From NCBI GenBank assembly GCA_029882915.1, contig JAOUJZ010000004.1:20254-84253 (forward strand): a stretch of 64,000 nt of DNA, written 5' to 3'. Positions within the stretch are counted from its first letter, which is position 1, and each line of letters opens with the position of its first letter. Shown one piece after another: positions 1 through 11,490 of the stretch. Source of the stretch: Gammaproteobacteria bacterium. Its GTDB lineage: Bacteria; Pseudomonadota; Gammaproteobacteria; Nitrosococcales; Methylophagaceae. The position numbers were made by a program, and so were the translations under genes. The notes under the pieces were generated by a model. That model did no database searches, was not told the origin of the DNA, and was given only the letters and a program-made list of their open reading frames with translations.

Positions 1-1
1 C

Positions 2-1165
2 GAAGAAATGGATGGCGTATTTGATTTGCCATACAGTCGTGTTGCACATAAGCAATACGGTGACAAAAACATTCCTGCTTATGAAATGATCCGTTTTTCG
101 GTCAATATCATGCGAGGTTGTTTTGGTGGTTGTACCTTCTGTTCTATTACTGAACATGAAGGACGGATTATTCAAAGCCGATCTGAAGATTCGATCATTA
201 AAGAAGTGGAAGCCATTCGTGATACGACACCGGGCTTTACGGGTGTGATTTCAGATTTGGGTGGCCCGACAGCCAATATGTATCGGCTTGCATGTAAGAG
301 CGAAGAAATTGAAGCCAGTTGTCGTCGCTTGTCCTGTGTTTACCCTGGGATCTGTAAAAATCTTAATACAGACCACACGCCATTGATCAATCTTTATCGT
401 CGCGCTCGATCATTGCCGGGCATTAAAAAGATCTTGATTGCATCAGGATTACGATACGATCTAGCGGTGTTATCACCTGATTATGTCAAAGAACTGGTGA
501 CCCATCATGTTGGTGGTTATTTGAAAATCGCCCCTGAACACACGGAAGAAGGGCCGTTACATCAAATGATGAAGCCGGGTATTGGCACCTATGACAAGTT
601 TAAAGCTATGTTCGACAAGTACTCAAAAGCAGCTGGCAAAGAACAGTATTTGATTCCATATTTTATCGCTGCTCATCCAGGCACTACCGATAAGGATATG
701 ATGAATCTTGCCATCTGGCTGAAACGCAATGGTTTTCGCGCTGATCAGGTTCAAGCCTATTTGCCATCACCGATGTCAGCGGCTGCCGCTATGTATCACT
801 CGGGCAAAGACACCTTGCACAAAGTACGGCGCAAAGGTGGGGATATAGTGGTTCCTAAAGGCATTAAAGTCAGGCGTTTGCATAAGGCCTTTTTGCGTTA
901 CCACGATCCTGAAAACTGGCCGATGTTACGAGAAGCCTTGCAAAAAATGGGTCGAGCCGATTTGATTGGCAATGGTAAAAAACATTTGATTCCAGCATGG
1001 CAACCAGCAGGTACCGGCGGTCAGAGTGAAGGCAGTCGTGTCACTCGCAAAGCGAACAGACCTAATGGGGAAAAACTGTCTTCAAATGGAAAAAGTTTTC
1101 GTACTCAACATGTACGAAATTCAACGAAACCTAAGCCCAAAGCTGCTAAAAGAAATCGTCGTTAG
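2..1165 (+). CDS. YgiQ family radical SAM protein, 5' truncated by window edge
   Basis: Radical SAM CxxxCxxC motif ([17 protein letters not shown]) and YgiQ-like context; frame open to the window start. Confidence 0.9.
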   Translation, partial: EEMDGVFDLPYSRVAHKQYGDKNIPAYEMIRFSVNIMRGCFGGCTFCSITEHEGRIIQSRSEDSIIKEVEAIRDTTPGFTGVISDLGGPTANMYRLACKSEEIEASCRRLSCVYPGICKNLNTDHTPLINLYRRARSLPGIKKILIASGLRYDLAVLSPDYVKELVTHHVGGYLKIAPEHTEEGPLHQMMKPGIGTYDKFKAMFDKYSKAAGKEQYLIPYFIAAHPGTTDKDMMNLAIWLKRNGFRADQVQAYLPSPMSAAAAMYHSGKDTLHKVRRKGGDIVVPKGIKVRRLHKAFLRYHDPENWPMLREALQKMGRADLIGNGKKHLIPAWQPAGTGGQSEGSRVTRKANRPNGEKLSSNGKSFRTQHVRNSTKPKPKAAKRNRR

Positions 1166-1397
1166 CATCAGCCAGCAGGTATAAGCGATCAAATTCCTGT
1201 TCCAGCGTGTTATTGGGTAGATCCTCACCAACACGGCTATACCAGTAACTGGCATTACCAAGATCGCCTTCTTCACGATGTAAATAGCCGTGAATCAGGC
1301 AGGCGAGTTCATCGTGATAATCCTGGATTAGCTGGTGTGCACCATTCCAGTCTCCCTGAGCGGCAAGATCCAGTGCTTCTATGTGTTCAGATGCCAT
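1146..1397 (-). CDS. Small conserved hypothetical protein, convergent with the ygiQ-like gene
   Basis: 83 aa ORF, coding-like composition, tail-to-tail overlap with upstream gene. Confidence 0.6.
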   Translation of the reverse strand: MASEHIEALDLAAQGDWNGAHQLIQDYHDELACLIHGYLHREEGDLGNASYWYSRVGEDLPNNTLEQEFDRLYLLADANDDFF

Positions 1398-1507
1398 GAC
1401 TATGTCTCATAAATGATTGGACAATTGTATGGTAATACAGGAGTAGAATAAGGGGAAAGAGTGAAAGAGCGTTACAGTCTGGTTAAAAATAGTAATTTTG
1501 CAGATAT

Positions 1508-2842
1508 TTATTCGGATTTGGCCTGCTTCAATTGAACCCTTAAACCACCAAGTTTAGGGGATTGGTCCAACTGTAAGTCAAAGCGGTAAATCTCGGCAAT
1601 TTCTTTAACAATAGAAAGGCCAAGGCCATGCCCAGCAATGGATTCATCAACTCGTGATCCACGGGTAGTGATCAGCTTTAGTTGCTGCTCTGAGCATCCC
1701 GGGCCATCATCTTCAACTGTAATGGTAATCAATGGCTCAGTGATAATGTTACAGATGATGGTGCTTTTAGCCCACTTACAGCTGTTATCCAGTACATTTC
1801 CGAGCAGCTCTAACATGTCATGTCGGTCGGTATTAGCAAATGCCCCATCATCGACATGGCAATCAAACCTCAGATCTTTGTCGCGATAGATTTGTTGGAG
1901 CACTTTTATAAGATCAGGCAACTCCTTTGAAGGAATAAATTGCTGGCCGGGCGTGCCAGCTCCAGCAATACGGGCTCGAGTGAGCTCATGGTCAATAATT
2001 TGTTGCATACGAGTTGTATGTTCCTGCATTTCATCATGAACATCAGGAAGGTGTTTTATCTTTTCATTGTCAGATAGTTGAGTCATTAAATTCAATGGCC
2101 CTTTTAAAGTATGGGCCAGATTACCCAGGGCATTACGGGACCTTTCCAATCGTTGGGTCATGAGTGACAACAACTTGTTGACAGCAACGACAAGAGGTTT
2201 AATTTCATCAGGAACCTGTTCAGTCAAACGCCCTTGTTGACCATCCGATAATTGCTGTATTTCGACGTGGATTTGCTTTAGGGGACGGAAAGAATACTGA
2301 ACAATAACCCTTTGAATTAACAGCAGTAATAACAGTGCAAAAATGGCAATACTGATGAATATTGAGCTGTATGTTTTCAGTTGCTGATAAATAGGGCCAA
2401 CATCTTCTGCGATTGCAATGGTCAGGTTCTGCCCTTGCTTGTTATAAGTAGCTATATGAATCAGCAAAGATTGCTCATCAGGCCCTGTTTGGTGCAAGGT
2501 CTGAACCTGACCTAACGGTGGAGGGGAGAAGCTGAGTCTGGTATCCCAAAGTGAACGCGAGTGGAGTGGGGACTGTCCATTAACAAAAGTGACTTGATAA
2601 TAATGCCCGGAATAAGGTTGAGAATAGACCGTACCAAGTTTGGATTCTGTGAGAATCGGTTTTGCATTGGCATCAAACTGGATGGAAGCCAGAAGACTTT
2701 GACTGTCGTGCTCGGATCGTGAGGCAATAAAACTCTCAGTCAACTGTCGTACCACAGAGTATTGTGCCCAACCCAGAACTATCATTAACAAAATCAGACT
2801 GATAGCCAGACCGGCCTGTAGACGATGCTCAAGTGAATTCAT
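1508..2842 (-). CDS. Sensor histidine kinase (PhoQ/QseC-like)
   Basis: Two TM segments, HAMP-like region, NLAHTLKGPL H-box, GHGLGLSIVKEIAE G-box; overlaps response regulator gene. Confidence 0.9.
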   Translation of the reverse strand: MNSLEHRLQAGLAISLILLMIVLGWAQYSVVRQLTESFIASRSEHDSQSLLASIQFDANAKPILTESKLGTVYSQPYSGHYYQVTFVNGQSPLHSRSLWDTRLSFSPPPLGQVQTLHQTGPDEQSLLIHIATYNKQGQNLTIAIAEDVGPIYQQLKTYSSIFISIAIFALLLLLLIQRVIVQYSFRPLKQIHVEIQQLSDGQQGRLTEQVPDEIKPLVVAVNKLLSLMTQRLERSRNALGNLAHTLKGPLNLMTQLSDNEKIKHLPDVHDEMQEHTTRMQQIIDHELTRARIAGAGTPGQQFIPSKELPDLIKVLQQIYRDKDLRFDCHVDDGAFANTDRHDMLELLGNVLDNSCKWAKSTIICNIITEPLITITVEDDGPGCSEQQLKLITTRGSRVDESIAGHGLGLSIVKEIAEIYRFDLQLDQSPKLGGLRVQLKQAKSE

Positions 2843-3507
2843 GCTGCAGGATCTTCAAACACATACCCTTGACCACGTCTTGTTTTGATAGTGTCCTTGC
2901 CTATTTTCTGTCGCAGTCGACTTATATGAACTTCAAGTACATTGCTTTCATGCTCTGAATCACCTTCGTATATGTGTTCGTTGAGTTGTGACTGAGAGAG
3001 TATTTTTCCAGATTTACTCATAAAATAACGCAATAAACGAAACTCCATCCCTGACAGTACAATGATTTCACCCGAGGGCAAAATAGCGTGCTGCCGTTCT
3101 TCATCCAGACTGATACCCGCTACTTTAAGTTGAACGCCGGTTCTTTCTTGACTGCGTCTAAGCAGTGCATCAATACGAGCAAGTAGCTCTTCAGTATGAA
3201 AGGGTTTACCAACATAGTCATCTGCACCAGCCTTTAAGCCTTCGACCCTTTCATGCCAGCCATCACGTGCAGTGAGTATAATTACAGGCAGAGCTATCTC
3301 CTGACTACGCCAGTTTTGCAAGACAGCAATGCCCGGTTTACCGGGAAGCCCCAGATCGAGAATGACACAATCATAGGGCTCTTCAAAACCTTGAAACTCA
3401 GCGTCAATACCGTTATCCACCAGATCAACAGCAAAACCTGCACGTTTCAACTCCCGTTTAAGGCGAGATCCAAGTCGAGGATCATCTTCAGCTAATAGTA
3501 ATCGCAT
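2839..3507 (-). CDS. OmpR/PhoB family response regulator
   Basis: REC domain (EDD, DLGLPG, LTARDGW, GKPFH) plus winged-helix C-terminus (HISRLRQKIG, GQGYVF). Confidence 0.93.
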   Translation of the reverse strand: MRLLLAEDDPRLGSRLKRELKRAGFAVDLVDNGIDAEFQGFEEPYDCVILDLGLPGKPGIAVLQNWRSQEIALPVIILTARDGWHERVEGLKAGADDYVGKPFHTEELLARIDALLRRSQERTGVQLKVAGISLDEERQHAILPSGEIIVLSGMEFRLLRYFMSKSGKILSQSQLNEHIYEGDSEHESNVLEVHISRLRQKIGKDTIKTRRGQGYVFEDPAA

Positions 3508-3546
3508 GAGTTATGTCCATAGACGGTTAAATTAGGTACGGATAAA

Positions 3547-3846
3547 TTAGTCATCAATCAATTTCAGTTCCTGACCAGTTTTGGCATCGAACATAAGTTT
3601 GTGTACATGTCCCTGTTGATCGAGAAGCTCAACTTCATAGATCAGACGATCATCTTCCGGTTCCAGTTCTATCTCCAGTATTTGCCAATCACCATGCTGG
3701 CGTATAGATTGAAGCAGTGTTTCAAGGGACACAATCTTCCCACGTTCATGTAATGCTCTGGCACGATCATTATCATCATCTGAATACGCTGAAAATGAGG
3801 CCATCACAATTACGATTAGCCCAATTAAAAGGGAACCGAGTTTCAT
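3547..3846 (-). CDS. PepSY domain secreted protein
   Basis: Signal peptide; ILEIELEPEDDRLIYEVELLDQQGHVHKLMFDAKTGQEL PepSY pattern. Confidence 0.85.
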   Translation of the reverse strand: MKLGSLLIGLIVIVMASFSAYSDDDNDRARALHERGKIVSLETLLQSIRQHGDWQILEIELEPEDDRLIYEVELLDQQGHVHKLMFDAKTGQELKLIDD

Positions 3847-3849
3847 TGT

Positions 3850-4413
3850 TTAGTTCCAGCCACGTCTGGATCCTGGAATTTTGATTTCACGCTCATTAAA
3901 TGATCCCTTATCTGCTTGACTGTGGCAGGCTATACAATTACTGAAGCTACCAATTTCAGGGTTGTTTTTAACCCGTGTTAGCGAAATCTCACGATGTTGT
4001 CGTTTAAAGTATAGCGTATCCGTAATTCGCAATGGCGCCTCATCTGGTGACAGCGAATTAGTAATTCTGCGAGACCGTTTGTAATTACTTAAATCAGCGG
4101 CATTTTTTACCAGATATCGCAAAAGACGAGCATGCGAATCTGGATCAAGCTCAGCATTGTCGCCAAAATGATCCTCTAAGCCTGACATGATCTTTACCCA
4201 TGAACGAGCAGGCAATAAGCCAGGTTGATACCCAAAATGACAGCTGGCACATTCGCTACGATAGAGTTCGTTATTAACAGGTGCAACATCTAATCGTGAT
4301 GCTTTTGACCAGCCTGTAATACCGCCAGATTCTTCGCCACTTCCACTACAATATACAAGTGAGGCAAAGATTGAACCAGTGATAAAGGTACCTATAAGCA
4401 GTGTTTTTTTCAT
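3850..4413 (-). CDS. Diheme cytochrome c (DHC family)
   Basis: Signal peptide and two heme motifs: CASCH and CIACH. Confidence 0.88.
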   Translation of the reverse strand: MKKTLLIGTFITGSIFASLVYCSGSGEESGGITGWSKASRLDVAPVNNELYRSECASCHFGYQPGLLPARSWVKIMSGLEDHFGDNAELDPDSHARLLRYLVKNAADLSNYKRSRRITNSLSPDEAPLRITDTLYFKRQHREISLTRVKNNPEIGSFSNCIACHSQADKGSFNEREIKIPGSRRGWN

Positions 4414-4437
4414 GATGAAGTCCTCAACGTCAATTCT

Positions 4438-4842
4438 TTATTGTTTACTTAGAAAAAGAAGCATGTCGCCTTTTTCTTGAGCTGTGCATTCACGCCCCCA
4501 CGTCCATTTACAGTTACGACGGAACCATTTTTCTATTTTCTCCTGATCGGTGAATCGTTTTGGGTTGGCGGTCGGTGACATGGGCTTTATCGTCTTGCCG
4601 GTTTTAATGTGTTTGCCAGTGGTGTTGAAATCATTACCGTGACAGCTGGCACAACTACGAGTGACGGGACTCTTTGAATGAATAATTTCATTATTCCAAA
4701 GAGTTTTTCCAGCATCGACACTGAATTCGCCAGCACCTTGTGATTGATAACCCTGTAGCGTCGTGTCAACCACTTCAGTTGCAAATACGGGGCTTTGGAG
4801 TGTTATAAACATTCCTGTTAGTAACAAAATATATTTAGGCAT
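4438..4842 (-). CDS. DUF1924 / sphaeroides heme protein (SHP)-like c-type cytochrome
   Basis: Signal peptide, one CASCH heme motif, RFTDQEKIEKWFRRNCKWTWGRECTAQEKGD signature. Confidence 0.87.
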   Translation of the reverse strand: MPKYILLLTGMFITLQSPVFATEVVDTTLQGYQSQGAGEFSVDAGKTLWNNEIIHSKSPVTRSCASCHGNDFNTTGKHIKTGKTIKPMSPTANPKRFTDQEKIEKWFRRNCKWTWGRECTAQEKGDMLLFLSKQ

Positions 4843-4872
4843 AGCAATTTCCTTAAATGGTGGAGACGAATA

Positions 4873-5448
4873 TTATTTTTCTTCATCTTTGTAGCCGGTA
4901 AACATGGCGCGTACGAGGTTCTCTCTGTGAGAGATACTGGCTGCAATCACCCCCAGAACATGCAGCCCCACAAGTATTAATGTGAAATTGGCAAAGAATT
5001 CGTGTATGTCTTCAGCTTCGTCATAAATAAAGTCTGGAACAGTCTGCATGAGGTTAACCAGGGGCCCAGACAATTCTTCTGTGGCATAGGCCATAAGACC
5101 GGTGAGTGTGGTGATGGCGAGACTCACTAGCAAGGCGATAACCATCGCGCCGCCAGCAGGATTGTGCCCGAGATAGCGTTTCGCTCGGTTATAGAAAATG
5201 TCTTTAAGATAACTGGCAATAACGCTGGGTTTACAGACAAAGTCAGTGAAGCGGGCATGTCGAGTGCCAATCAGACCCCATATGACACGAAACACGATCA
5301 AGCCGATAATGGTATAGCCGGCATAGGCGTGAAGAGTCATGAAATCATCTTCGGTCAGGTATGCGATTAGAAAGTAGGAAACCAATGTCCAGTGAAAAAT
5401 TCTGACTGCGGGGTCCCATACTTTGATTTGTTGGTTAGTGTTCATCAT
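4873..5448 (-). CDS. Cytochrome b561 family membrane protein
   Basis: VWDPAVRIFHWTLV start and multiple TM helices with His; internal ATG preceded by AGGAGAGAT preferred over the longest ORF start. Confidence 0.87.
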   Translation of the reverse strand: MMNTNQQIKVWDPAVRIFHWTLVSYFLIAYLTEDDFMTLHAYAGYTIIGLIVFRVIWGLIGTRHARFTDFVCKPSVIASYLKDIFYNRAKRYLGHNPAGGAMVIALLVSLAITTLTGLMAYATEELSGPLVNLMQTVPDFIYDEAEDIHEFFANFTLILVGLHVLGVIAASISHRENLVRAMFTGYKDEEK

Positions 5449-5609
5449 ATCTCTCCTGATGTTGTTTGGTGACATCATAGCTATCAAAGATGAAATGAAG
5501 CTGAAAACACACAACACAATGTAAAATTTTATTGTGAATTTTTTCTGTTCTTAAGTTGGATTGAACTATAATGAACGGCTGTAATCATTGACCGATGTTG
5601 TGTTATTGA

Positions 5610-6302
5610 ATGAATATTCTTGCTTTAGATACCTGTACTGAATCATGTTCTGCTGCCTTGCTTTATCAAGGTCAGTTGTATGAATTAACCGAAGGGACTC
5701 AACGGGGTCATTCCGACATGATTCTGGGTATGATGGACGCACTTTTCGAGCAGGCTGGAACTTCTATTTCATCTATTGATGCAGTGGCTTTTGGTAGAGG
5801 ACCGGGATCATTTACTGGTGTACGTGTGGGTGTAGGTGTTGCACAAGGTATTGCATACGCTCGTGATGTGCCTGTCATTCCTGTCTCATCATTGGCCGCT
5901 CTGGCTCAAGATGCTGTCGATACACTGAATGTTGAACAGGTGGCAGTGGCAATGGATGCTCGAATGGGTGAAATATATTGTGCCAGTTATCACTGTGAAG
6001 ACGGACTGGTTCATTTGCTGGATCAGGAGCGTGTTTGCCCACCAGAACAGTTTATTCCAGAATCAGACCAACAATGGGTTGGCGTAGGATCAGGTTGGAG
6101 TGAGTATGACTCAATATTACGACAAAACTTTTCGGGCAACTTAGCTCAAGTCAGTGTTGAACACTACCCTCAGGCATCGAGCATCATCAAGTTGGCTCAA
6201 CGTGAAATAGCCGCTGGGCGACTATTACCGGCAGAGCAGGCATTGCCTGTTTATTTACGAAATAATGTAGCCAAAAAAAGGGCGAACAGTAGCCATGCAT
6301 AA
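5610..6302 (+). CDS. tsaB: tRNA threonylcarbamoyladenosine biosynthesis protein TsaB
   Basis: [40 protein letters not shown]. Confidence 0.95.
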   Translation: MNILALDTCTESCSAALLYQGQLYELTEGTQRGHSDMILGMMDALFEQAGTSISSIDAVAFGRGPGSFTGVRVGVGVAQGIAYARDVPVIPVSSLAALAQDAVDTLNVEQVAVAMDARMGEIYCASYHCEDGLVHLLDQERVCPPEQFIPESDQQWVGVGSGWSEYDSILRQNFSGNLAQVSVEHYPQASSIIKLAQREIAAGRLLPAEQALPVYLRNNVAKKRANSSHA

Positions 6303-7026
6303 ACCAGACAAACTTTATGCATCACCGCTTGATGACTTGATTGATTTTCGTTTTGATGAGCGAGTAGTGAATGTCTTCCCTGATATGATTCAACGCTCGG
6401 TGCCTGGTTATGGCACTATCATTTCAACCATTGGTATTCTGGCAGCCAGATATGCTCAGCCCAATAGTCATTGTTATGATTTAGGTTGCTCATTAGGCGC
6501 TGCAACGTTATCTATGCGTGCCCGTATCAACCAGCCAGGTTGTGACATTATTGCTGTCGATAATTCAGCTGCAATGATTGAACGTGGTCAACAAATTCTT
6601 GCTTCAGATTCAACATCAGATGTTCCGGTAACCCTACTATGTGCTGATATACAGGACGTTGCGATTGAAAAGGCATCGGTTGTTGTGATGAATTTTACCT
6701 TACAGTTTATTCCCCTTGAGGATCGTCTGGCCCTGATAGAACGGATTTATCAAGGATTAAAGCCGGGTGGAGTGTTGATATTATCTGAAAAAATTGCATT
6801 TGAAGATCCGCAACAACAGAACTTTCAGACCGCTATTCATCATGATTTTAAACGTGCCAATGGCTATAGCGACCTGGAAATCAGCCAAAAAAGGACTGCA
6901 CTGGAAAACGTGCTGATTCCGGAAACCTTATCCAGCCACCAACAGCGTTTGCATGCAGCTGGATTTGGTTTTAGTGATATCTGGTTTCAATGTTTTAATT
7001 TTGTTTCATTGGTTGCCATTAAATGA
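6295..7026 (+). CDS. cmoA: Carboxy-S-adenosyl-L-methionine synthase
   Basis: [35 protein letters not shown]; adjacent to cmoB. Confidence 0.95.
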   Translation: MHKPDKLYASPLDDLIDFRFDERVVNVFPDMIQRSVPGYGTIISTIGILAARYAQPNSHCYDLGCSLGAATLSMRARINQPGCDIIAVDNSAAMIERGQQILASDSTSDVPVTLLCADIQDVAIEKASVVVMNFTLQFIPLEDRLALIERIYQGLKPGGVLILSEKIAFEDPQQQNFQTAIHHDFKRANGYSDLEISQKRTALENVLIPETLSSHQQRLHAAGFGFSDIWFQCFNFVSLVAIK

Positions 7027-7994
7027 GTGGCTATCGTTCGTTGTATAAACAGCTTGACGATATGGGGCTGACGGAATGGTCACAGCAGTTGCAACAGATT
7101 ATTCCAGCAAAACTAAGTGCCGATACTCACGGAAAAATGAAAGTATGGCAAGCGGCATTGAACTCATTACCTGAAATAACACCCTCATCTATTGAGCTGA
7201 AAGATAAAGTTAAAATAGGGACGGCAGATGATCTGGCATGTATTGATCGAAATCTGTTTATCGAACAATTAAAGACCTTTCATCCTTGGCGTAAAGGACC
7301 CTATGAACTGTTTGGTGTTGATATTGATACTGAATGGCATTCAGACTGGAAATGGGATCGCCTGTTACCGCATATTCAACCTTTAGCAGGCAGGAAAGTG
7401 CTGGACATTGGTGGGGGCAACGGCTATCACGGTTGGCGAATGTTGGGTGAAGGAGCCGATTTGGTGCTAGGCATCGACCCAACATTGATTTTTGTCATGC
7501 AATACCTTTTTATGCAAAGGTATATTGGTGATAGTAATCATTATGTCCTGCCATTGGGTATTGAAGACCTGCCTGATAACTTAGCCTGTTTTGATACCGT
7601 TTTTTCAATGGGCGTGTTGTATCATCGACGTTCGCCGTTAGATCATCTATTAGATCTACGATCCTGTTTGCGTTCTGGTGGTGAACTGGTGTTAGAAACA
7701 TTGATTATAGATGGCGAACATGGCGATGTATTAATGCCAGAAGAGCGTTATGCAAAAATGCGAAATGTGTGGTTTATCCCATCTCAATCAACCATGGAGT
7801 TGTGGTTACGTCGCTGTGGTTTTAAAAACGTGGGATGTGTGAATAGTACTATCACCAGTTTGGATGAGCAGCGACAGACGGACTGGATGCATTTTGAGTC
7901 CTTAGCTGATTTTCTTGACCCACAAGACAAGACGAAAACCATCGAAGGCTATCCTGCACCACTACGAGCCATATTCACTGCTATCGCGCCATAA
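7023..7994 (+). CDS. cmoB: tRNA U34 carboxymethyltransferase
   Basis: [37 protein letters not shown]; overlaps cmoA. Confidence 0.95.
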   Translation: MSGYRSLYKQLDDMGLTEWSQQLQQIIPAKLSADTHGKMKVWQAALNSLPEITPSSIELKDKVKIGTADDLACIDRNLFIEQLKTFHPWRKGPYELFGVDIDTEWHSDWKWDRLLPHIQPLAGRKVLDIGGGNGYHGWRMLGEGADLVLGIDPTLIFVMQYLFMQRYIGDSNHYVLPLGIEDLPDNLACFDTVFSMGVLYHRRSPLDHLLDLRSCLRSGGELVLETLIIDGEHGDVLMPEERYAKMRNVWFIPSQSTMELWLRRCGFKNVGCVNSTITSLDEQRQTDWMHFESLADFLDPQDKTKTIEGYPAPLRAIFTAIAP

Positions 7995-8032
7995 AAAAAG
8001 CCACAGTACATGTCTTATACTGTGGCTTTTTT
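7994..8032. terminator. Bidirectional rho-independent terminator
   Basis: aaaaaagccacagta / tactgtggctttttt perfect 15-bp inverted repeat, A/T flanks, between convergent genes. Confidence 0.9.
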
Positions 8033-8063
8033 GTCATTGCGATCAATATTGATGATGCAATAT

Positions 8064-8444
8064 TTAATTCATAGAATCCATATCTAACTGTGCAATCCAG
8101 TGACCTTCATAATTCATACAAGAATTCAGTTCTTTTTCCTCAGTAACTGAATTGTGTTTAACGGTCAGGTCATAGCTGATGCAAGGACGAAGATCCTGAC
8201 TATAGTGTTGGCCAATTTTCAATTCATAGTGTGTTGTAGTGTCAATATTGTACCAAGTGTTCAATGCACCAGTCGGCTGTGATGACAGAATATCCTGCGT
8301 TCTATTTAAATCAGAAATGGTCATCACGGTGCCTGCGTCGATTCCTGCTTCAACGCCAGCAAGTAGTTCTACTGGTGATTCTGATGCATTGATGCTCATT
8401 GATAAAACAGAACCGAATAAGGTTAAAGCTATTAATTTTTTCAT
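8064..8444 (-). CDS. Secreted hypothetical protein
   Basis: Signal peptide MKKLIALTLFGSVLSMSINA; SD-like AGAAGGA upstream. Confidence 0.65.
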   Translation of the reverse strand: MKKLIALTLFGSVLSMSINASESPVELLAGVEAGIDAGTVMTISDLNRTQDILSSQPTGALNTWYNIDTTTHYELKIGQHYSQDLRPCISYDLTVKHNSVTEEKELNSCMNYEGHWIAQLDMDSMN

Positions 8445-8702
8445 TTAATTGTAGTTCCTTCTGGCCAGCTAACCGGGATAGTTAACAATACGAACAGAAT
8501 ACAGACCAGAACTAAAAAAGAAACGAGATAACCAACTAATTTTATCGGGAATTTATTCCTTAAGGTGAGAGTGAATATTTTCCCTGTAGGTATTAATAGT
8601 AAGAAAATCAGATTGGAAGAGATAGATCTCTTGCTAAAAGCTAGCGGTGCGTTATGATTGTCCTTGATGTAGTTAGAATGTTTAACTGAAGGGATTTGAT
8701 GC

Positions 8703-10916
8703 ATGGCCATGAGAAAATCGGATTTTAAATTACGAATCAGCACAATCGTCATAGTTGCTTTGATTCTAATTGCCGCTGTAATTAGTTGGGCGGTGATTGT
8801 GAATAATCAATTTTCTCAGGTCCATCACATATGGACAAATCATGAACAGCAATCAAACGACGGCTATTCACTATTAAATGATTTAAATCGTCAAATGGGC
8901 TTTGGTGGTTTTATACATAATTATAAAAATTTTCTTTTGCGGGGTGACAAGAAAAGTCGTGAGGCCACTAAAGAAAATCTGGTGGATGTATTCATGACAC
9001 TTGATCGGCTTGAGACTATTTTTGTTACTCCGAATGAATTTTCGGCCTTGGCTAAAATTCGTGCGGGATTTGAAAAATATAAAACTAATTTTGAGTTGAT
9101 TATGCTGTTGAAATCTAAAGGAAAGCACCCCAATGCAATCGATAATATAGTTAAGATCAACGATGAGCCTATTCTAAATGGACTTAGCATATTGTATGAA
9201 AATAGCTACAGGCGCCACTTGCAGGTCAGAAAGGATACAGAAGTAGCATTGATAAAAGCCGAGCAGTTTTTGCTTAGCGGGGTACTATTTATTCTCCCCA
9301 TTTTTTGGGTTACCTGGTTAATCATTCACTTCATGAGACAACTTCTCTTTGCTCAAGAATATGCAGAGTCTGCCAGTCAAGCCAAAAGTGACTTTCTTTC
9401 CAATATGAGTCATGAAATTCGTACACCGATGAACAGCATTATAGGTATGACCTATCTGGTGCTACAGACGGAGTTGAACAGCAAACAAAAAGACTATATT
9501 AGAAAAGTTCACATTTCAGCAGAACACTTACTGTACATCATTAACGATATTCTGGATCTTTCTAAGATTGAGGCTGGGAAATTAGAGCTAGAGAACGCCC
9601 CATTCCATCTAAAAGAAGTACAAGAACATCTGAAAAGTATGTTTTTAGACAGGGCCTTAACCAAGGGAGTTAAGCTATCGTTCGATTTTGACGAAGTTGG
9701 TGATTGGTATGTGAATGGCGATGAGGTGCGCTTTGAACAAATAATGATAAATCTCGTCGGTAATGCCATTAAATTTACTGAAAGTGGCGGTGAAATTAAT
9801 GTCAGGTGCAGATTAGAGTATGAAAATCATTCCACCTGTATTATAAAAATGGAAATTAAAGACAATGGTATAGGGCTCTCAGAAGAGCAGCAAAGCCACC
9901 TGTATGCCTCTTTTGAGCAAGCAGATAGTTCAATAACTCGTAAATATGGTGGAACAGGTTTAGGTTTGGCTATATGTAAACAACTGGTTACCATGATGAG
10001 AGGAGACATAGGTGTTAGCAGTGAGCTTGGAAAGGGCAGTTGTTTCTGGTTTACAGTTGAGTTTCCTAAAATCTCAGCAACGACTATATACATAGATGAA
10101 AGGGAGGTTGTCGCGCTGGATCGCATTGCTGGACAGAAGATTTTACTGGTCGAAGATAATGAATTTAATCAACAAGTGGCTACAGATATTTTGGAAAGCG
10201 CTGGAGCCATTGTCAAGATAGCAAATAATGGTGTCGAAGCAGTGTTGGCGATGGCAAAAAAAAATAATAACGTATCTTTAATATTAATGGATATGCAGAT
10301 GCCAGAAATGGACGGTTTAAAAGCGACAGAAATTATACGAAGACTTGGCTATGATGACTTGCCCATCATAGCGATGACAGCAAATGCCTCGTTTGACGAT
10401 CAAGAAAAATGTTTCAGTTCGGGCATGAATGATTTTATTAGTAAGCCATTTAAGCCAGATGAGTTATGCGAAAAAATTAGGCGTTGCATCACGGAAGAAA
10501 GTGGCTCTAGAAAACAATCCGTGATAACACGCAATTCTGAAGAACAAGCTAAAAAGGAGGTGGGCAAACTTGATTTGTCTATTCTGGTCGATATGATTGG
10601 TACAGATGAGGCCGACAAACTTGCAGTGTATTTAAATAAGTTTCTGGAATCAGCACAGCGTGGCATGGCTGATATTGATGAGGCATATCAGCATCAGGAT
10701 ATTGATGCATTGAACAAAATAGGGCATAAAATTAAATCTTCCGCCAGAACTGTTGGTGCCCTCACTTTTGCTGATTTATGTGAAGCTTTAGAAGAATTGA
10801 CTGGTGAATATGCACTAAGCAAATCCAGAACGATTATTGACCGTATGCTTGTTGAATTAGTGCACCTTGAACATGAGATTGCTCATTTCTCTGATAACCC
10901 TGACCAAGAAAAATAG
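8703..10916 (+). CDS. Hybrid sensor histidine kinase with REC and Hpt domains
   Basis: Two TMs, [33 protein letters not shown] ([24 protein letters not shown]), Hpt ([14 protein letters not shown]). Confidence 0.93.
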   Translation: MAMRKSDFKLRISTIVIVALILIAAVISWAVIVNNQFSQVHHIWTNHEQQSNDGYSLLNDLNRQMGFGGFIHNYKNFLLRGDKKSREATKENLVDVFMTLDRLETIFVTPNEFSALAKIRAGFEKYKTNFELIMLLKSKGKHPNAIDNIVKINDEPILNGLSILYENSYRRHLQVRKDTEVALIKAEQFLLSGVLFILPIFWVTWLIIHFMRQLLFAQEYAESASQAKSDFLSNMSHEIRTPMNSIIGMTYLVLQTELNSKQKDYIRKVHISAEHLLYIINDILDLSKIEAGKLELENAPFHLKEVQEHLKSMFLDRALTKGVKLSFDFDEVGDWYVNGDEVRFEQIMINLVGNAIKFTESGGEINVRCRLEYENHSTCIIKMEIKDNGIGLSEEQQSHLYASFEQADSSITRKYGGTGLGLAICKQLVTMMRGDIGVSSELGKGSCFWFTVEFPKISATTIYIDEREVVALDRIAGQKILLVEDNEFNQQVATDILESAGAIVKIANNGVEAVLAMAKKNNNVSLILMDMQMPEMDGLKATEIIRRLGYDDLPIIAMTANASFDDQEKCFSSGMNDFISKPFKPDELCEKIRRCITEESGSRKQSVITRNSEEQAKKEVGKLDLSILVDMIGTDEADKLAVYLNKFLESAQRGMADIDEAYQHQDIDALNKIGHKIKSSARTVGALTFADLCEALEELTGEYALSKSRTIIDRMLVELVHLEHEIAHFSDNPDQEK

Positions 10917-11202
10917 CTTCGTCATTATGTAAAATATGGACATATGAGGTAATCAGGCGTCAGCGTAATTTTCATAGGGAGGGGAGAGGCTAACACGCCA
11001 CGCATGTTGGTCATATAACAATGAATATCGAATCAGCTCTTAGTAAAGAAGAACCAATAGTCATTATTATTTAGCACGAATTGATTGGTCGTATTAGTGA
11101 GGAGATGCTGATGTTAGTAGATTCAATCAGGTGTTATTTTCCTATTTTATCTAACAAATTATATTGACGGTTTACCTGGTGGTTTTTATTAGCAGTAGGA
11201 AC

Positions 11203-11235
11203 AAAAAAGCCCCATGTATATGATACATAGGGCTT
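11203..11235 (-). terminator. Rho-independent terminator downstream of tRNA-Ser
   Basis: Minus strand: AAGCCCTATGTATCATATACATGGGGCTTTTTT. Confidence 0.8.
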
Positions 11236-11241
11236 AATATA

Positions 11242-11331
11242 TGGCGGAGAGTCAGGGATTCGAACCCTGGGTAGGGATAAACCTACGCTGGTTTTCAAGA
11301 CCAGTACATTCAACCGCTCTGTCAACTCTCC
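11242..11331 (-). tRNA. tRNA-Ser (anticodon TGA)
   Basis: Minus strand 90 nt: GGAGAGT acceptor, CTGGT-CTTGAAA-ACCAG anticodon arm, long class II variable arm, GGTTCGAATC T-arm, encoded CCA. Confidence 0.95.
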
Positions 11332-11490
11332 AAGACGCGAAATAATACTAGGATTGCGGGCACAAAACAACCTGAAAAGTTAAATTCCTTTATTTTATTC
11401 ATAAGGCTTGCACTTCTGAACTTATTAGGTAGGATCATGGTCTGAGATATACAATGTATACATGACCTATTACATATCGGAGATTAACTG

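Noticed and set aside
1638-1889. Antisense ORF inside the sensor kinase gene, and many similar track ORFs (e.g. 9509-9769, 22434-22808, 38427-38990, 49363-49677, 62423-62767)
   Set aside because: They lie wholly within well-supported genes on the opposite strand or in another frame and have no recognisable domains.
11134-11370. 78-aa ORF covering the tRNA region
   Set aside because: Overlaps the tRNA-Ser gene entirely; a translated tRNA artefact.
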